In this document: positions 25,735-33,474 of the stretch, piece by piece
How the letters are laid out: every line of letters starts with the position of its first letter
Position numbering within the stretch: position 1 is the first letter of the stretch
Assembly (NCBI GenBank): GCA_036561005.1
Contig: DATBQE010000192.1
Coordinates: 1 to 38,974 of the forward strand
Length of the DNA stretch: 38,974 bases
Direction of reading: 5' to 3'
Source: PKWO01 sp036561005
GTDB taxonomy: Bacteria; Pseudomonadota; Gammaproteobacteria; Burkholderiales; Burkholderiaceae_D
Translations under genes and position numbers: made by a program
Notes under the pieces: generated by a model
What the model saw: only the letters and a program-made list of their open reading frames with translations
What the model was told of the DNA's origin: nothing
Databases searched by the model: none

Positions 25735-27294
25735 TCACTTGGTTTCCGCACTAGCCCATACCTTGGCTTGCAGAGTTTTGGCATGCTCATCGTATTTGGC
25801 GTCGATGAGTTTCATCTCGTCATCCGTCACATCTTTGAACTCGTCCTTGATCAACTGACGCGCACGGTCCGACTGCAACGCAAGAATCGCGCCGAATTCG
25901 TCGTACGCCAGCGCGGCAAACGCGTCGACCGTCTTGATGCCGGCCAAGCCAAGCTTGCCGGCGGTCACGCGATCCATGCCGTCGAGATTGACCAACTCTT
26001 CATCCATGCCTTCGAGGCCTTCTTCCGAAGCAATTGCTTCGGTCACCAGGGCATCACGCGCACGGTTGCGCAATTCGTTGACGGTGTCTTCGTCGAATGC
26101 GTCGATTTCCAGCATTTCGCTGATCGGCACATAAGCAATTTCTTCCAGCGTGGCAAAACCTTCTTCCACGAGGATGTCGGCGACTTCCTGGTCGACGTCG
26201 AGTTTTTCCATGAACAGCGCGCGGGTCGCAGCCGTTTCAACTGCCGACTTGTCGGCCGATTCCTCGGCTGTCATGATATTGATCTGCCAGGCTGTCAATT
26301 CTGCTGCCAGACGCACGTTCTGTCCGCCGCGGCCGATGGCAATCGCCAGGTTTTCTTCGTCGACGACGACATCCATTGCATGCTTTTCTTCATCGACCAC
26401 GATCGACGACACATTGGCCGGGGCCAGTGCGCCGATGACGAATTGCGCCGGATCTTCCGACCACAACACGATGTCGACACGTTCGCCGCCCAGTTCGCCC
26501 GTTACGGCCTGAACGCGCGAACCGCGCATGCCGACGCAGGTACCGATAGGATCGATACGCTTGTCGCTGGTGAACACGGCGATCTTGGCGCGTACGCCTG
26601 CGTCGCGTGCTGCGGACTTGATGATCAGCAAGCCTTGTTCGATTTCCGGCACTTCCAGTTCGAACAGCTTCATGATGAATTCCGGCGCAGTGCGCGACAG
26701 AATCACCTGCGGGCCGCGTGCATTGCGATCAATGCGCAAGATATAGGCGCGGACGCGGTCGCCAATGCGCAGATTCTCTTTCGGAATCATCTGGTCGCGC
26801 GGCAGGCGCGCTTCGATCTTGCCCGATTCCACGATGGCATCGCCGCGCTCCATGCGCTTGATGGTGCCGGTCACGAGCGAATCGCCGCGCTCAAGGAAGT
26901 CATTCAGGATCTGTTCGCGCTCGGCATCGCGGATACGCTGCAGCACGACTTGCTTGGTGTCCTGCGCGAAGCGACGGCCGAAGTCAACCGACTCGATCGG
27001 CTCTTCGATGTAATCGTCGACTTCGATGTCGCCGATCTGTTCCTTGGCTTCGAAGTGCAGCACTTCCTGGTCCGGCAACTGCAGGCCGGCTTCGTCAGGC
27101 ACTACGTGCCAGCGGCGGAACGACTCGAACTCACCGGTTTCGCGATCAATCGCGACGCGGATGTCGACCTCACCTACATAGCGTTTCTTGGTCGCTTGGG
27201 CAAGCGCATGCTCGAGCGCACCGAAGACGATCTCTTTATCGACATTTTTTTCACGCGCTAGCGCATCGACCAACAACAAAACTTCGCGACTCAT
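25735..27294 (-). CDS. nusA: Transcription termination/antitermination factor NusA
   Basis: It binds RNA polymerase and RNA and modulates pausing, intrinsic termination and antitermination. The N-terminal polymerase-binding domain (1-130) begins SREVLLLVDALAREKNV. The S1 domain (about 135-200) contains GTIKRMERGDAIVE. KH domains follow, including CVGMRGSRVQAVTGELGGERVDIV and the second GxxG motif IGRGGQNVRLA. The C-terminal acidic repeats (about 360-500) contain a LVEEGFATLEEIAYV unit and its relative, as in proteobacterial NusA that contacts the alpha CTD. The start overlaps the rimP stop by four bases, so the two are translationally coupled. NusA is a plausible regulator of the terminator in its own leader (27892-27917). 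Confidence 0.98.
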   Translation of the reverse strand: MSREVLLLVDALAREKNVDKEIVFGALEHALAQATKKRYVGEVDIRVAIDRETGEFESFRRWHVVPDEAGLQLPDQEVLHFEAKEQIGDIEVDDYIEEPIESVDFGRRFAQDTKQVVLQRIRDAEREQILNDFLERGDSLVTGTIKRMERGDAIVESGKIEARLPRDQMIPKENLRIGDRVRAYILRIDRNARGPQVILSRTAPEFIMKLFELEVPEIEQGLLIIKSAARDAGVRAKIAVFTSDKRIDPIGTCVGMRGSRVQAVTGELGGERVDIVLWSEDPAQFVIGALAPANVSSIVVDEEKHAMDVVVDEENLAIAIGRGGQNVRLAAELTAWQINIMTAEESADKSAVETAATRALFMEKLDVDQEVADILVEEGFATLEEIAYVPISEMLEIDAFDEDTVNELRNRARDALVTEAIASEEGLEGMDEELVNLDGMDRVTAGKLGLAGIKTVDAFAALAYDEFGAILALQSDRARQLIKDEFKDVTDDEMKLIDAKYDEHAKTLQAKVWASAETK

Positions 27295-27785
27295 GCTTTG
27301 CGACTCCTAAAGTCCACTTTCGGCACCAAGCGTGCCTTGTCCACATCGGCCAGCGTAAATTCCAGCAGCGCCGGCCCGTCATTACCTTCAAATTCCAATT
27401 TCAACTTGTCGCCGTCCGGCGCGTGCAGCACGCCCTGAAAGGCCTTGCGGTGGGCCGAGCCAGGCATCGGCACACGCAACTTGATCTGTGCCTCCTGCCC
27501 GGCAAACCGAACATAGTCGGCCAGCTTCTTGAGCGGACGATCCAACCCGGGTGACGACACTTCCAGTCTTTCGTACGCAGCGTTTTCCACGGTCAGCACG
27601 TGCAGCAATTGGTGCGTCACCTTCTCGCAATCCTCAACTGCGATGTTGCGTGCATTGGCGGGGTCTTCGTCGTGTAGCGCAAAGTCAATGAATACACGCA
27701 CCAAGCCACGCGCCGCCTGTTCAAAATCGACCAGTTCGTAGCCCATGCCTGTCAGCGTCTTTTCAACCAAATCACGTAACAACAA
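27291..27785 (-). CDS. rimP: Ribosome maturation factor RimP
   Basis: A 164-residue 30S assembly factor. LVEKTLTGMGYELVDFE, the EDCEKVTHQL segment and LEVSSPGLDRPLKK are the standard motifs of the N-terminal domain. The C-terminal half is the Sm-like barrel. The start is TTG at 27785 (a second TTG follows directly), preceded by AAGGGGTAGG on the minus strand. No ATG exists upstream of the conserved part. It is first in the nusA-infB operon and overlaps nusA by four bases. Confidence 0.95.
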   Translation of the reverse strand: MLLRDLVEKTLTGMGYELVDFEQAARGLVRVFIDFALHDEDPANARNIAVEDCEKVTHQLLHVLTVENAAYERLEVSSPGLDRPLKKLADYVRFAGQEAQIKLRVPMPGSAHRKAFQGVLHAPDGDKLKLEFEGNDGPALLEFTLADVDKARLVPKVDFRSRKA

Positions 27786-27891
27786 AACCTACCCCTTTTC
27801 AATATCGCCTGCCATATTTCGTAGCACGTCAGGCTACTTGCAACCTGACTAAACACACAGCCTCATGGAGCAAAGCTGCAAACCGAAAAAC

Positions 27892-27917
27892 AAAAAAAAA
27901 ATGGGCAGATGCCCATC
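27892..27917 (-). terminator. Terminator hairpin in the rimP-nusA-infB leader (possible attenuator)
   Basis: On the minus strand ATGGGCA-TC-TGCCCAT is a perfect 7-bp stem followed by nine T. It lies about 107 bases upstream of rimP and downstream of a good promoter (27993-28021), so it stands inside the operon leader. It could also stop read-through from rluB, whose stop is about 290 bases upstream. A competing pairing exists: GCAGAT (complement of 27935-27940) can pair with ATCTGC in the terminator stem. Confidence 0.8.
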
Positions 27918-27992
27918 TTCTAATAATTGTCGCGATCTGCTTTATTTTTCCACAGAAAGTCCTAATGCGGCGACAGACTTGTTAACTGCGAA

Positions 27993-28021
27993 ATTGTAAC
28001 CGATTTCGATGCAGATAGCAA
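27993..28021 (-). promoter_or_regulatory. Probable sigma-70 promoter of rimP-nusA-infB
   Basis: TTGCTA (complement of 28016-28021) and TACAAT (complement of 27993-27998) are exactly 17 bp apart. The predicted start near 27986 gives a leader of about 200 nt containing the hairpin at 27892-27917. Confidence 0.65.
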
Positions 28022-28064
28022 CGCGAAGCACATGAAAATCTCGCGCCACACCACACGCCAGGCC

Positions 28065-28080
28065 ATTTCCCTAGGGAAAT
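28065..28080. promoter_or_regulatory. 16-bp perfect palindrome upstream of the rimP promoter
   Basis: ATTTCCCTAGGGAAAT is fully self-complementary and lies about 44 bp upstream of the putative -35. It could be a regulator binding site; no regulator is known to me for it. Confidence 0.35.
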
Positions 28081-28158
28081 TTCTTCATCGCTCCATTGGT
28101 CGCCGCCTGAAATCGCGCAAAAACCTGTCGTGTTCAATATATTTTTGAACAACTAAAT

Positions 28159-28204
28159 TGACGGGTCCAACATCGCCCGTCAAATCGTTAAATCGTTAAA
28201 TCGA
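28159..28204 (-). terminator. Weak stem-loop after rluB with AAATCGTT repeats
   Basis: TGACGGG (28159-28165) and CCCGTCA (28176-28182) form a 7-bp stem with a 10-nt loop, followed on the minus strand only by ATTTAG. It may be a weak rluB terminator. Between it and the rluB stop lie three copies of AAATCGTT or AAATCGAT (28182-28205). Confidence 0.4.
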
Positions 28205-28208
28205 TAAT

Positions 28209-29912
28209 TCAGCCCTTCGGGCGCCGTCTAGGCATGCCCTGCGGCCCATGCTGGCCACCACTGCGGCCGCCGAATCCACCCTGGCCTTGGCCACCTTGAC
28301 CTTGTCCACCCTGGCCGCCTTGACCGCCTCGTGGTCCACCGGTATTGCGGCGCGGTTGCCCCATGCCGGGAAAGCCGAGTGCCGTCTGCAATGGGTCGGG
28401 TTGGCGACTGCGCGCCGGGCTTTGACCTTGGCCTTGGCCCTGCCCTTTAGGCCCGCGGCCCTGGCCGCGCGGCAAACCGTCCTGCGGACGACCCTGCCAT
28501 TGATTCGGCCCCTGACTACGGCCCTGGCCTTGGCCCTTGCCGAATTCATTGCGCTCGACATTGCCGTTGACACGGCGTTCTCCTTGCTCGCTGCGCGGCT
28601 TGCCCTCGGCGCTACCGCCCTTGTCGAGACCGGACAACGTCATCAGGTCGCGCACTGCATGCTCTTCCATTTCTTCCCAACGGCCGCGCTTGAGGTTGCT
28701 AGGCAAGGTCAAAGAGCCGTAACGAGTGCGAATCAGACGGGAAACCGTCAGCCCGATCGATTCGAACATGCGCCGCACTTCGCGGTTGCGACCTTCGCCG
28801 ATCACGACCCGGTACCACTTATTGATGCCTTCGCCACCGCCATCGGCAATGCGCGAAAAATTGGCCAATCCGTCTTCCAGCTCCACGCCTGCCAACAGTT
28901 TTTGCCGCATGCCTTCTTCGAGTTCACCCAAGGTCCGCACCGCGTATTCTCGGTCTATGCCGTAGCGCGGATGCATCAAACGGTTCGCCAGATCTCCGGA
29001 GGTCGTAAACAGCAACAAGCCTTCGGTATTGAAGTCCAGACGTCCAACGGCCAGCCACTTGCCCGCTTTCATAGTCGGCAAACGGTCAAATACGGAGGGG
29101 CGGCCTTCCGGGTCGTCCATGCTGACGATTTCACCGGCCGGCTTGTGGTAAATGAGGACGCGTGGCGGACGCTTACTAACGCGGCGCTGAATCAGCTTGC
29201 CGTTGATGCGTACCAGATCGGTCGGCAAAATGCGCTGCCCGATATGAGCCGGTTCGCCGTTGACGGAAACGCGACCGGCGATGATCAATTCTTCCATGTC
29301 GCGCCGCGAACCGAGGCCGGCTTCTGCCAACACTTTGTGCAGCTTCGGGGCGTCGTCATCGGCCGTCAGGTCGCGCCGTACGCTCTTGGCTGCGGCCGGC
29401 TTGCCGCCGCGCTTGTCGTGCGCGCCAGCTTCGTCGGTCGCATTCAAATCGAACGCATCGGAGGTGACAAACGAAAATACAGCATCGGCATCGACTGCTT
29501 TTGCAGCAGGTTTTCCTCCATGCCTGGCGCCTTGCTTGGGCGCTACTCCATCCTGCTTTGGCCGTTGCTTCGGCTTGTGCGGCTTGGCCCCTTCGGCGCC
29601 GCTGCGCGGCTTGCGTTCGACAGTCACCGTCAATGGTGCGCCTTCGGCTTGCGCTAGTGCGCTATCTGCTGCCGCAACGGACGGCGAACCATCTTCGCCA
29701 ACGGATGCTTTCTGATCATTGCCACGCGGTCCGCTGCGTGCGCGACGCAGGGTACGCGGGCCGCGCACGCCGCGCTTGACCGGTTTCGTGGCCGCCTGGG
29801 CCGATGCGTCGCCTGCAGGCTCGCCGGCAGTTTGCGATTTGACCGGCGCGGTTGCGCTATCGGCTGGCACCGCGTCCGGCGCGGAAGAATTATCGGAACT
29901 AGACTGGCTCAT
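28209..29912 (-). CDS. rluB: 23S rRNA pseudouridine-2605 synthase RluB-like, with long tails
   Basis: The S4 RNA-binding domain (about 190-250, LHKVLAEAGLGSRRDMEELI) and the RsuA/RluB catalytic domain with GRLDFNTEGLLLF (Asp293) are intact. They modify 23S rRNA near the peptidyl-transferase centre. The core of about 260 residues is embedded in a 567-residue protein. An N-terminal extension of some 185 residues is rich in Ala, Lys and Pro. A C-terminal tail of about 110 residues is made of Gly, Gln and Arg (RGQGRG, GGQGGQ repeats), interrupted by PDPLQTALGFPG. Both tails look disordered and RNA-binding. ATG 29912 overlaps the scpB stop by 14 bases, so the genes are coupled; the frame extends to 30014 only inside scpB. 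Confidence 0.95.
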   Translation of the reverse strand: MSQSSSDNSSAPDAVPADSATAPVKSQTAGEPAGDASAQAATKPVKRGVRGPRTLRRARSGPRGNDQKASVGEDGSPSVAAADSALAQAEGAPLTVTVERKPRSGAEGAKPHKPKQRPKQDGVAPKQGARHGGKPAAKAVDADAVFSFVTSDAFDLNATDEAGAHDKRGGKPAAAKSVRRDLTADDDAPKLHKVLAEAGLGSRRDMEELIIAGRVSVNGEPAHIGQRILPTDLVRINGKLIQRRVSKRPPRVLIYHKPAGEIVSMDDPEGRPSVFDRLPTMKAGKWLAVGRLDFNTEGLLLFTTSGDLANRLMHPRYGIDREYAVRTLGELEEGMRQKLLAGVELEDGLANFSRIADGGGEGINKWYRVVIGEGRNREVRRMFESIGLTVSRLIRTRYGSLTLPSNLKRGRWEEMEEHAVRDLMTLSGLDKGGSAEGKPRSEQGERRVNGNVERNEFGKGQGQGRSQGPNQWQGRPQDGLPRGQGRGPKGQGQGQGQSPARSRQPDPLQTALGFPGMGQPRRNTGGPRGGQGGQGGQGQGGQGQGGFGGRSGGQHGPQGMPRRRPKG

Positions 29913-30810
29913 TATTCGCTTCGTGATGTTGCTGATTCGGCGCCGCATCGGGCGTACCTTCGGATTGATTATCTTGTTCACCTGCAAGCGCGGATTCGAC
30001 AGTCTCCTGCACAATCTCAGCCGGAACCGCCGCCTGTTCCCCTACATGTGCCGCCGCCTGTTCGAGCTTTGTTGCGTCGGAATCATGCGCCTTCTCCGAC
30101 TCTGGCTGCGGCTCTCCGGCTTGGGACTCGTGTGTTTCGGCGACAACGTCATCGCCACCGGTCGCCGCAGGCAATGCTTCCGCCCCGTCTTCACCGAATG
30201 GGATGGGGACCTGATCGGCATCGGGCAGAAGCTCCGCCTCCATGGCTGGCAATGCAAGCAATGCCTCGCCTGCGGCGTCACCCTTGGCAACTTGCTGCAA
30301 CGGCGGCAATTGATCAAGCGCGGCCAAACCCAGGTCGTCGAGAAATTGCTTTGTCGTGGCAAACAGGGCCGGCCGGCCGGGCACATCGCGATGACCGATA
30401 CCCTCGATCCAGCCACGGTCTTCCAGCAACTTGATGGTTTGCGAATTCACGGTCACGCCGCGGATTTCTTCAATATCACCGCGCGTCACCGGCTGGCGGT
30501 AGGCAATAATGGCCAGTGTTTCCAATGTGGCGCGCGTGTACTTGGGCGGTTTTTCCGGATTCAGGCGTTCGAGATACATCTTCATCTCGGGGCGGCTCTG
30601 GAAACGCCAGCCGGTCGACAGACTCACGACTTCAATGCCCTTATCGGCCCAGTCAGCGCGCAACTCTTCGAGCATTTGCTTGATTGTGTCTGCCCCCACG
30701 CCGGCATCGTGCTCGTCGCCATAGAGCTTCTTCATCTCATTGATGGAAAGCGGCTCATGGGCGCATAACAGTGCGGTCTCGAGGACTTTTTTCGCCTCAG
30801 CAGTATTCAT
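29899..30810 (-). CDS. scpB: Segregation and condensation protein B
   Basis: ScpB is the winged-helix (kleisin-partner) subunit of the SMC-ScpAB condensin. The two winged-helix domains occupy about residues 1-170, with LETALLCAHEPLSINEMKKL, LETLAIIAYRQPVTRGDIEEIRGV and DRGWIEGIGHRDVPGRPALF as signatures. The remaining 130 residues are an acidic, Gln/Ala/Pro-rich, probably disordered tail, longer than in most ScpB. scpA is not adjacent in this window. ATG 30810 begins the family pattern directly. Three 12-bp direct repeats lie just upstream (30847-30900). It is coupled to rluB by overlap, a common pairing. Confidence 0.95.
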   Translation of the reverse strand: MNTAEAKKVLETALLCAHEPLSINEMKKLYGDEHDAGVGADTIKQMLEELRADWADKGIEVVSLSTGWRFQSRPEMKMYLERLNPEKPPKYTRATLETLAIIAYRQPVTRGDIEEIRGVTVNSQTIKLLEDRGWIEGIGHRDVPGRPALFATTKQFLDDLGLAALDQLPPLQQVAKGDAAGEALLALPAMEAELLPDADQVPIPFGEDGAEALPAATGGDDVVAETHESQAGEPQPESEKAHDSDATKLEQAAAHVGEQAAVPAEIVQETVESALAGEQDNQSEGTPDAAPNQQHHEANNEPV

Positions 30811-30846
30811 GTGCGTTCAGTACGGCAATTGGTTCGGACGAACTTG

Positions 30847-30900
30847 TGCGAACGATTTTATGCGAACGATTTCGTTAGAATTTTCGTATGCGAACAATTT
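30847..30900. repeat. 12-bp direct repeats upstream of scpB
   Basis: TGCGAACGATTT occurs at 30847-30858 and 30861-30872, and as TGCGAACAATTT at 30889-30900. The start-to-start distances are 14 and 28, so they keep a 14-bp register. They lie 37-90 bp upstream of the scpB ATG. They may be regulator sites or simple tandem duplication. The rest of 30811-31073 shows no gene. Confidence 0.6.
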
Positions 30901-31073
30901 TCGTCAGCGAATTTTCGAAACTCTATTCAATGTTAAAAATACGGCAGAGTCCCGAATTGCCCGGACTGAAGCCTGTTTTATCAACTGTACGTAACCAGCT
31001 AGACCCGTTGATCTTGCGTTCCGGCGCCTCTGATAGAGGAGGTGTAATGATGAGGCGGGGAATATATAAGACT

Positions 31074-31150
<77 letters not shown>

Positions 31151-31163
31151 TCTGAAGAGATAG

Positions 31164-31192
31164 ACTATACATGGTATTGCCATTTAACGCAA
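31164..31192 (-). promoter_or_regulatory. Promoter of tRNA-fMet
   Basis: TTGCGT (complement of 31187-31192) and TATAGT (complement of 31164-31169) are 17 bp apart, with the start about 5-8 bases upstream of the tRNA. A plus-strand extended -10, TGCTACACT (31206-31214), for the NUDIX gene lies just outside it. Between the two is the inverted repeat AGCATCG/CGATGCT (31195-31201/31204-31210). Confidence 0.75.
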
Positions 31193-31280
31193 TTAGCATC
31201 GTCCGATGCTACACTTGCAAGACGCGACGTTCCATATTGCGCGATACCATTGCGTTTAGATCAATTTGGCCTTTGACTCC

Positions 31281-31853
31281 ATGAAATTTTGTTCCGAGTG
31301 CGCCCAACCGGTTTCCCTCGTGGTGCCGCCCGACGATACCCGCCCGCGGTATGTCTGCAGCCACTGCGGGGCGATTCACTATCAAAACCCGAAGATGGTC
31401 GTCGGCTCCATTCCCGTCTGGGAAGAGGAAGGGAAGATGCAGATACTCCTGTGCAAGCGTGCAATCGAACCACGCTACGGCTATTGGACCCTGCCCGCCG
31501 GATTCATGGAAAATGGCGAAACGACGGAGCAGGCGGCAATTCGCGAAACCGTCGAAGAAGCCGGGGCCAACATCGAGCTGCACAAGCTGTTTTCAATGCT
31601 TAACGTGCCCCACGTCCATCAGGTGCACCTTTTCTATCGTGCCACGCTGCGCGATCTCGACTATGCCGCCGGGACGGAAAGCCTTGAAGTGAAGATGTTT
31701 TCCGCCTCAGAAATCCCCTGGGATGACATCGCCTTTCCAACCGTTACGCACACCTTGCAGATGTTCCTGGCCGACCATGAAAATGCCCGTAATGGCGGTG
31801 CCTACGGCTTTCACACCCTCGACATCCTGAAGTCGATGCGCAAGCCAGACTGA
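31281..31853 (+). CDS. NUDIX hydrolase with N-terminal zinc ribbon
   Basis: The 190-residue protein has a zinc ribbon formed by Cys4, Cys7, Cys26 and Cys29. The complete Nudix box G74-x5-E80-x7-REU-x-EE-x-GU at residues 74-96 coordinates Mg for hydrolysis of a nucleoside diphosphate linked to another group. The zinc ribbon recalls NudC-type NAD(H) diphosphatases, but the NudC SQPWPFPxS signature is absent, so the substrate (ADP-ribose, dinucleotides or other) is open. ATG 31281 starts the ribbon; a TTG at 31266 is in frame but unnecessary. It is followed by aat after 16 bases, probably in one operon. Confidence 0.94.
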   Translation: MKFCSECAQPVSLVVPPDDTRPRYVCSHCGAIHYQNPKMVVGSIPVWEEEGKMQILLCKRAIEPRYGYWTLPAGFMENGETTEQAAIRETVEEAGANIELHKLFSMLNVPHVHQVHLFYRATLRDLDYAAGTESLEVKMFSASEIPWDDIAFPTVTHTLQMFLADHENARNGGAYGFHTLDILKSMRKPD

Positions 31854-31869
31854 ACGCGGACTGAAGCCC

Positions 31870-32592
31870 ATGATCCCCTGGCTTCGTTCCAATTCACCAT
31901 TCCCTGACGTCTCGACGGCATTGACCGAAGAACACGGCGCGGCAGGCCTTCTGGCAGCCGGTGCCGATCTGTCGCCTGAGCGATTGTTGATGGCTTACCG
32001 GCGCGGCATCTTTCCCTGGTTTTCCGAGGGTCAACCCATCCTCTGGTGGAGCACCGATCCACGCATGGTGCTGGTTTGCGACGAGTTCATCGTTTCACAC
32101 AGCCTGAAGAAAAAGCTGAAGAATATCTCGCACAGCATGCGCTACGGCGGCGAATGGCAGATCCGCTTCGATAGTGCGTTCGAACAAGTCATGCGCGCCT
32201 GCGCCGCCCCGCGCCGTGACGGTGGCGGCACCTGGATCACGCAGGACATCGTGGACGGCTATACCGGCCTGCATCGACGTGGCTACGCCCATTCGGCGGA
32301 GCTGTGGCACAACGGGGAACTGGTCGGCGGTGCCTATGGCGTGTGCATCGGCCGCATGTTCTACGGTGAATCGATGTTTGCCAGGGTCAGCGACGCATCC
32401 AAGATTGCGTTAGCTTATCTGGTTGCCTTTCTTAAGGCGAACGGCGTCAAAATGTTGGATTGTCAACAACAAACCGGCCACCTGGCGTCGCTTGGTGCCC
32501 GCGCCATTCCACGTTCTTTGTTCATTGAACAACTCAAGCTGGCGACGGAACAGCCGCAAATTGAAACTTGGCAAGTGCCTGATTTATATTAA
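31870..32592 (+). CDS. aat: Leucyl/phenylalanyl-tRNA--protein transferase
   Basis: It transfers Leu or Phe from tRNA to N-terminal Lys or Arg of proteins, making an N-degron for ClpS-ClpAP. GLLAAGADLSPERLLMAYRRGIFPWF and ILWWSTDPRMVL are the typical N-terminal signatures. The GNAT-like core has HSAELWHNGELVGGAYGVCIGRMFYGESMF and the LDCQQQTGHLASLGARAIPR segment. The 240-residue length matches E. coli Aat (234). It lies between the NUDIX gene and bpt and is probably co-transcribed with both. clpA lies about 6 kb downstream on the other strand. Confidence 0.97.
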   Translation: MIPWLRSNSPFPDVSTALTEEHGAAGLLAAGADLSPERLLMAYRRGIFPWFSEGQPILWWSTDPRMVLVCDEFIVSHSLKKKLKNISHSMRYGGEWQIRFDSAFEQVMRACAAPRRDGGGTWITQDIVDGYTGLHRRGYAHSAELWHNGELVGGAYGVCIGRMFYGESMFARVSDASKIALAYLVAFLKANGVKMLDCQQQTGHLASLGARAIPRSLFIEQLKLATEQPQIETWQVPDLY

Positions 32593-32654
32593 ACTAGCCC
32601 ATATAAAACCGAACCAGCCCGGCCTCAAGGACTCCATTTCCCTGTGAATGCCCC

Positions 32655-33377
32655 ATGACGCACCTGAAAGACCTGCCCTTCTCGACTTTGCAGTTCTATG
32701 CAACCGCGCCCTATCCCTGCAGTTACCTGGATGGACGTCAGGCGCGCTCGCAGGTCGCGACCCCGTCGCACCTGATCAACGCAGATGTTTACTCTGAATT
32801 GGTAAAAAATGGATTTCGCCGCAGTGGCATCTTCACTTACCGACCATATTGCGACGGCTGCCAGGCCTGCACGCCGGTGCGCGTCAAGGCGAGTGAGTAT
32901 GTGGCCAACCGCAGCCAACGGCGCGCCTGGACCAAACATCGTTCGCTGGTGGCGTGGGTCACGACGCTGACCTATGTGGCAGAGCACTACGAACTATACC
33001 TGCGTTACCAGGCGGCACGCCACGCCGGCGGCGGCATGGATCAGGATAGCCGTGACCAGTACGCGCAATTCCTTCTGCAGAGCAAGGTCAACACGCGGCT
33101 GGTGGAATTTCGCGACCCGGATGGCGTCTTGCGCATGGTCAGCATCATCGACGTACTGGATGACGGTTTGTCTTCGGTCTATACGTTCTATGACCCGGAC
33201 ATCGACAATGCCTCCTTCGGCACTTTCAACGTCATGTGGCAAATCGAGCAGGCAAGGCAACTCGGCATGCCGTACGTGTATCTCGGCTACTGGATCGAGG
33301 AAAGCCAGAAAATGGCTTACAAGATCAACTTCAAGCCCATCGAGGCGCGCCGGCACAATGTTTGGGAACCGTTTTAG
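32655..33377 (+). CDS. bpt: Aspartate/glutamate leucyltransferase (Bpt, formerly Ate-like)
   Basis: Bpt moves Leu from tRNA to N-terminal Asp or Glu, creating a primary N-degron. Diagnostic features are the N-terminal FYATAPYPCSYLDGRQARSQ, the YCDGCQACTPVRV cysteine motif (a metal or cluster site in the ATE family), a basic RSQRRAWTKH stretch, and the C-terminal GNAT-like YVYLGYWIEES-x-KMAYKINFKP. The 240-residue length fits bacterial Bpt, not the much longer eukaryotic ATE1. It is 62 bases after aat; this aat-bpt pair is the usual arrangement in betaproteobacteria. The start at 32655 lacks a strong ribosome binding site. Confidence 0.96.
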   Translation: MTHLKDLPFSTLQFYATAPYPCSYLDGRQARSQVATPSHLINADVYSELVKNGFRRSGIFTYRPYCDGCQACTPVRVKASEYVANRSQRRAWTKHRSLVAWVTTLTYVAEHYELYLRYQAARHAGGGMDQDSRDQYAQFLLQSKVNTRLVEFRDPDGVLRMVSIIDVLDDGLSSVYTFYDPDIDNASFGTFNVMWQIEQARQLGMPYVYLGYWIEESQKMAYKINFKPIEARRHNVWEPF

Positions 33378-33474
33378 CGGTTGTAAACCGGTAAAATAGG
33401 ACTCTTTCCAGCCATCTCTCGCCTAGCTTCGATTCCGAAGCGCCTTGCTGCCGAGAGCATCACCAACCCACGAT

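Noticed and set aside
25177..27261. Long plus-strand open frame of 694 codons
   Set aside because: It lies antisense to infB and nusA and arises from their GC-rich codon use; the minus-strand genes are unambiguous.
30847..30900. Repeats considered as a CRISPR remnant
   Set aside because: Units of 12 bp with 2-16 bp spacing are far too short for repeats and spacers, and no cas gene is present.
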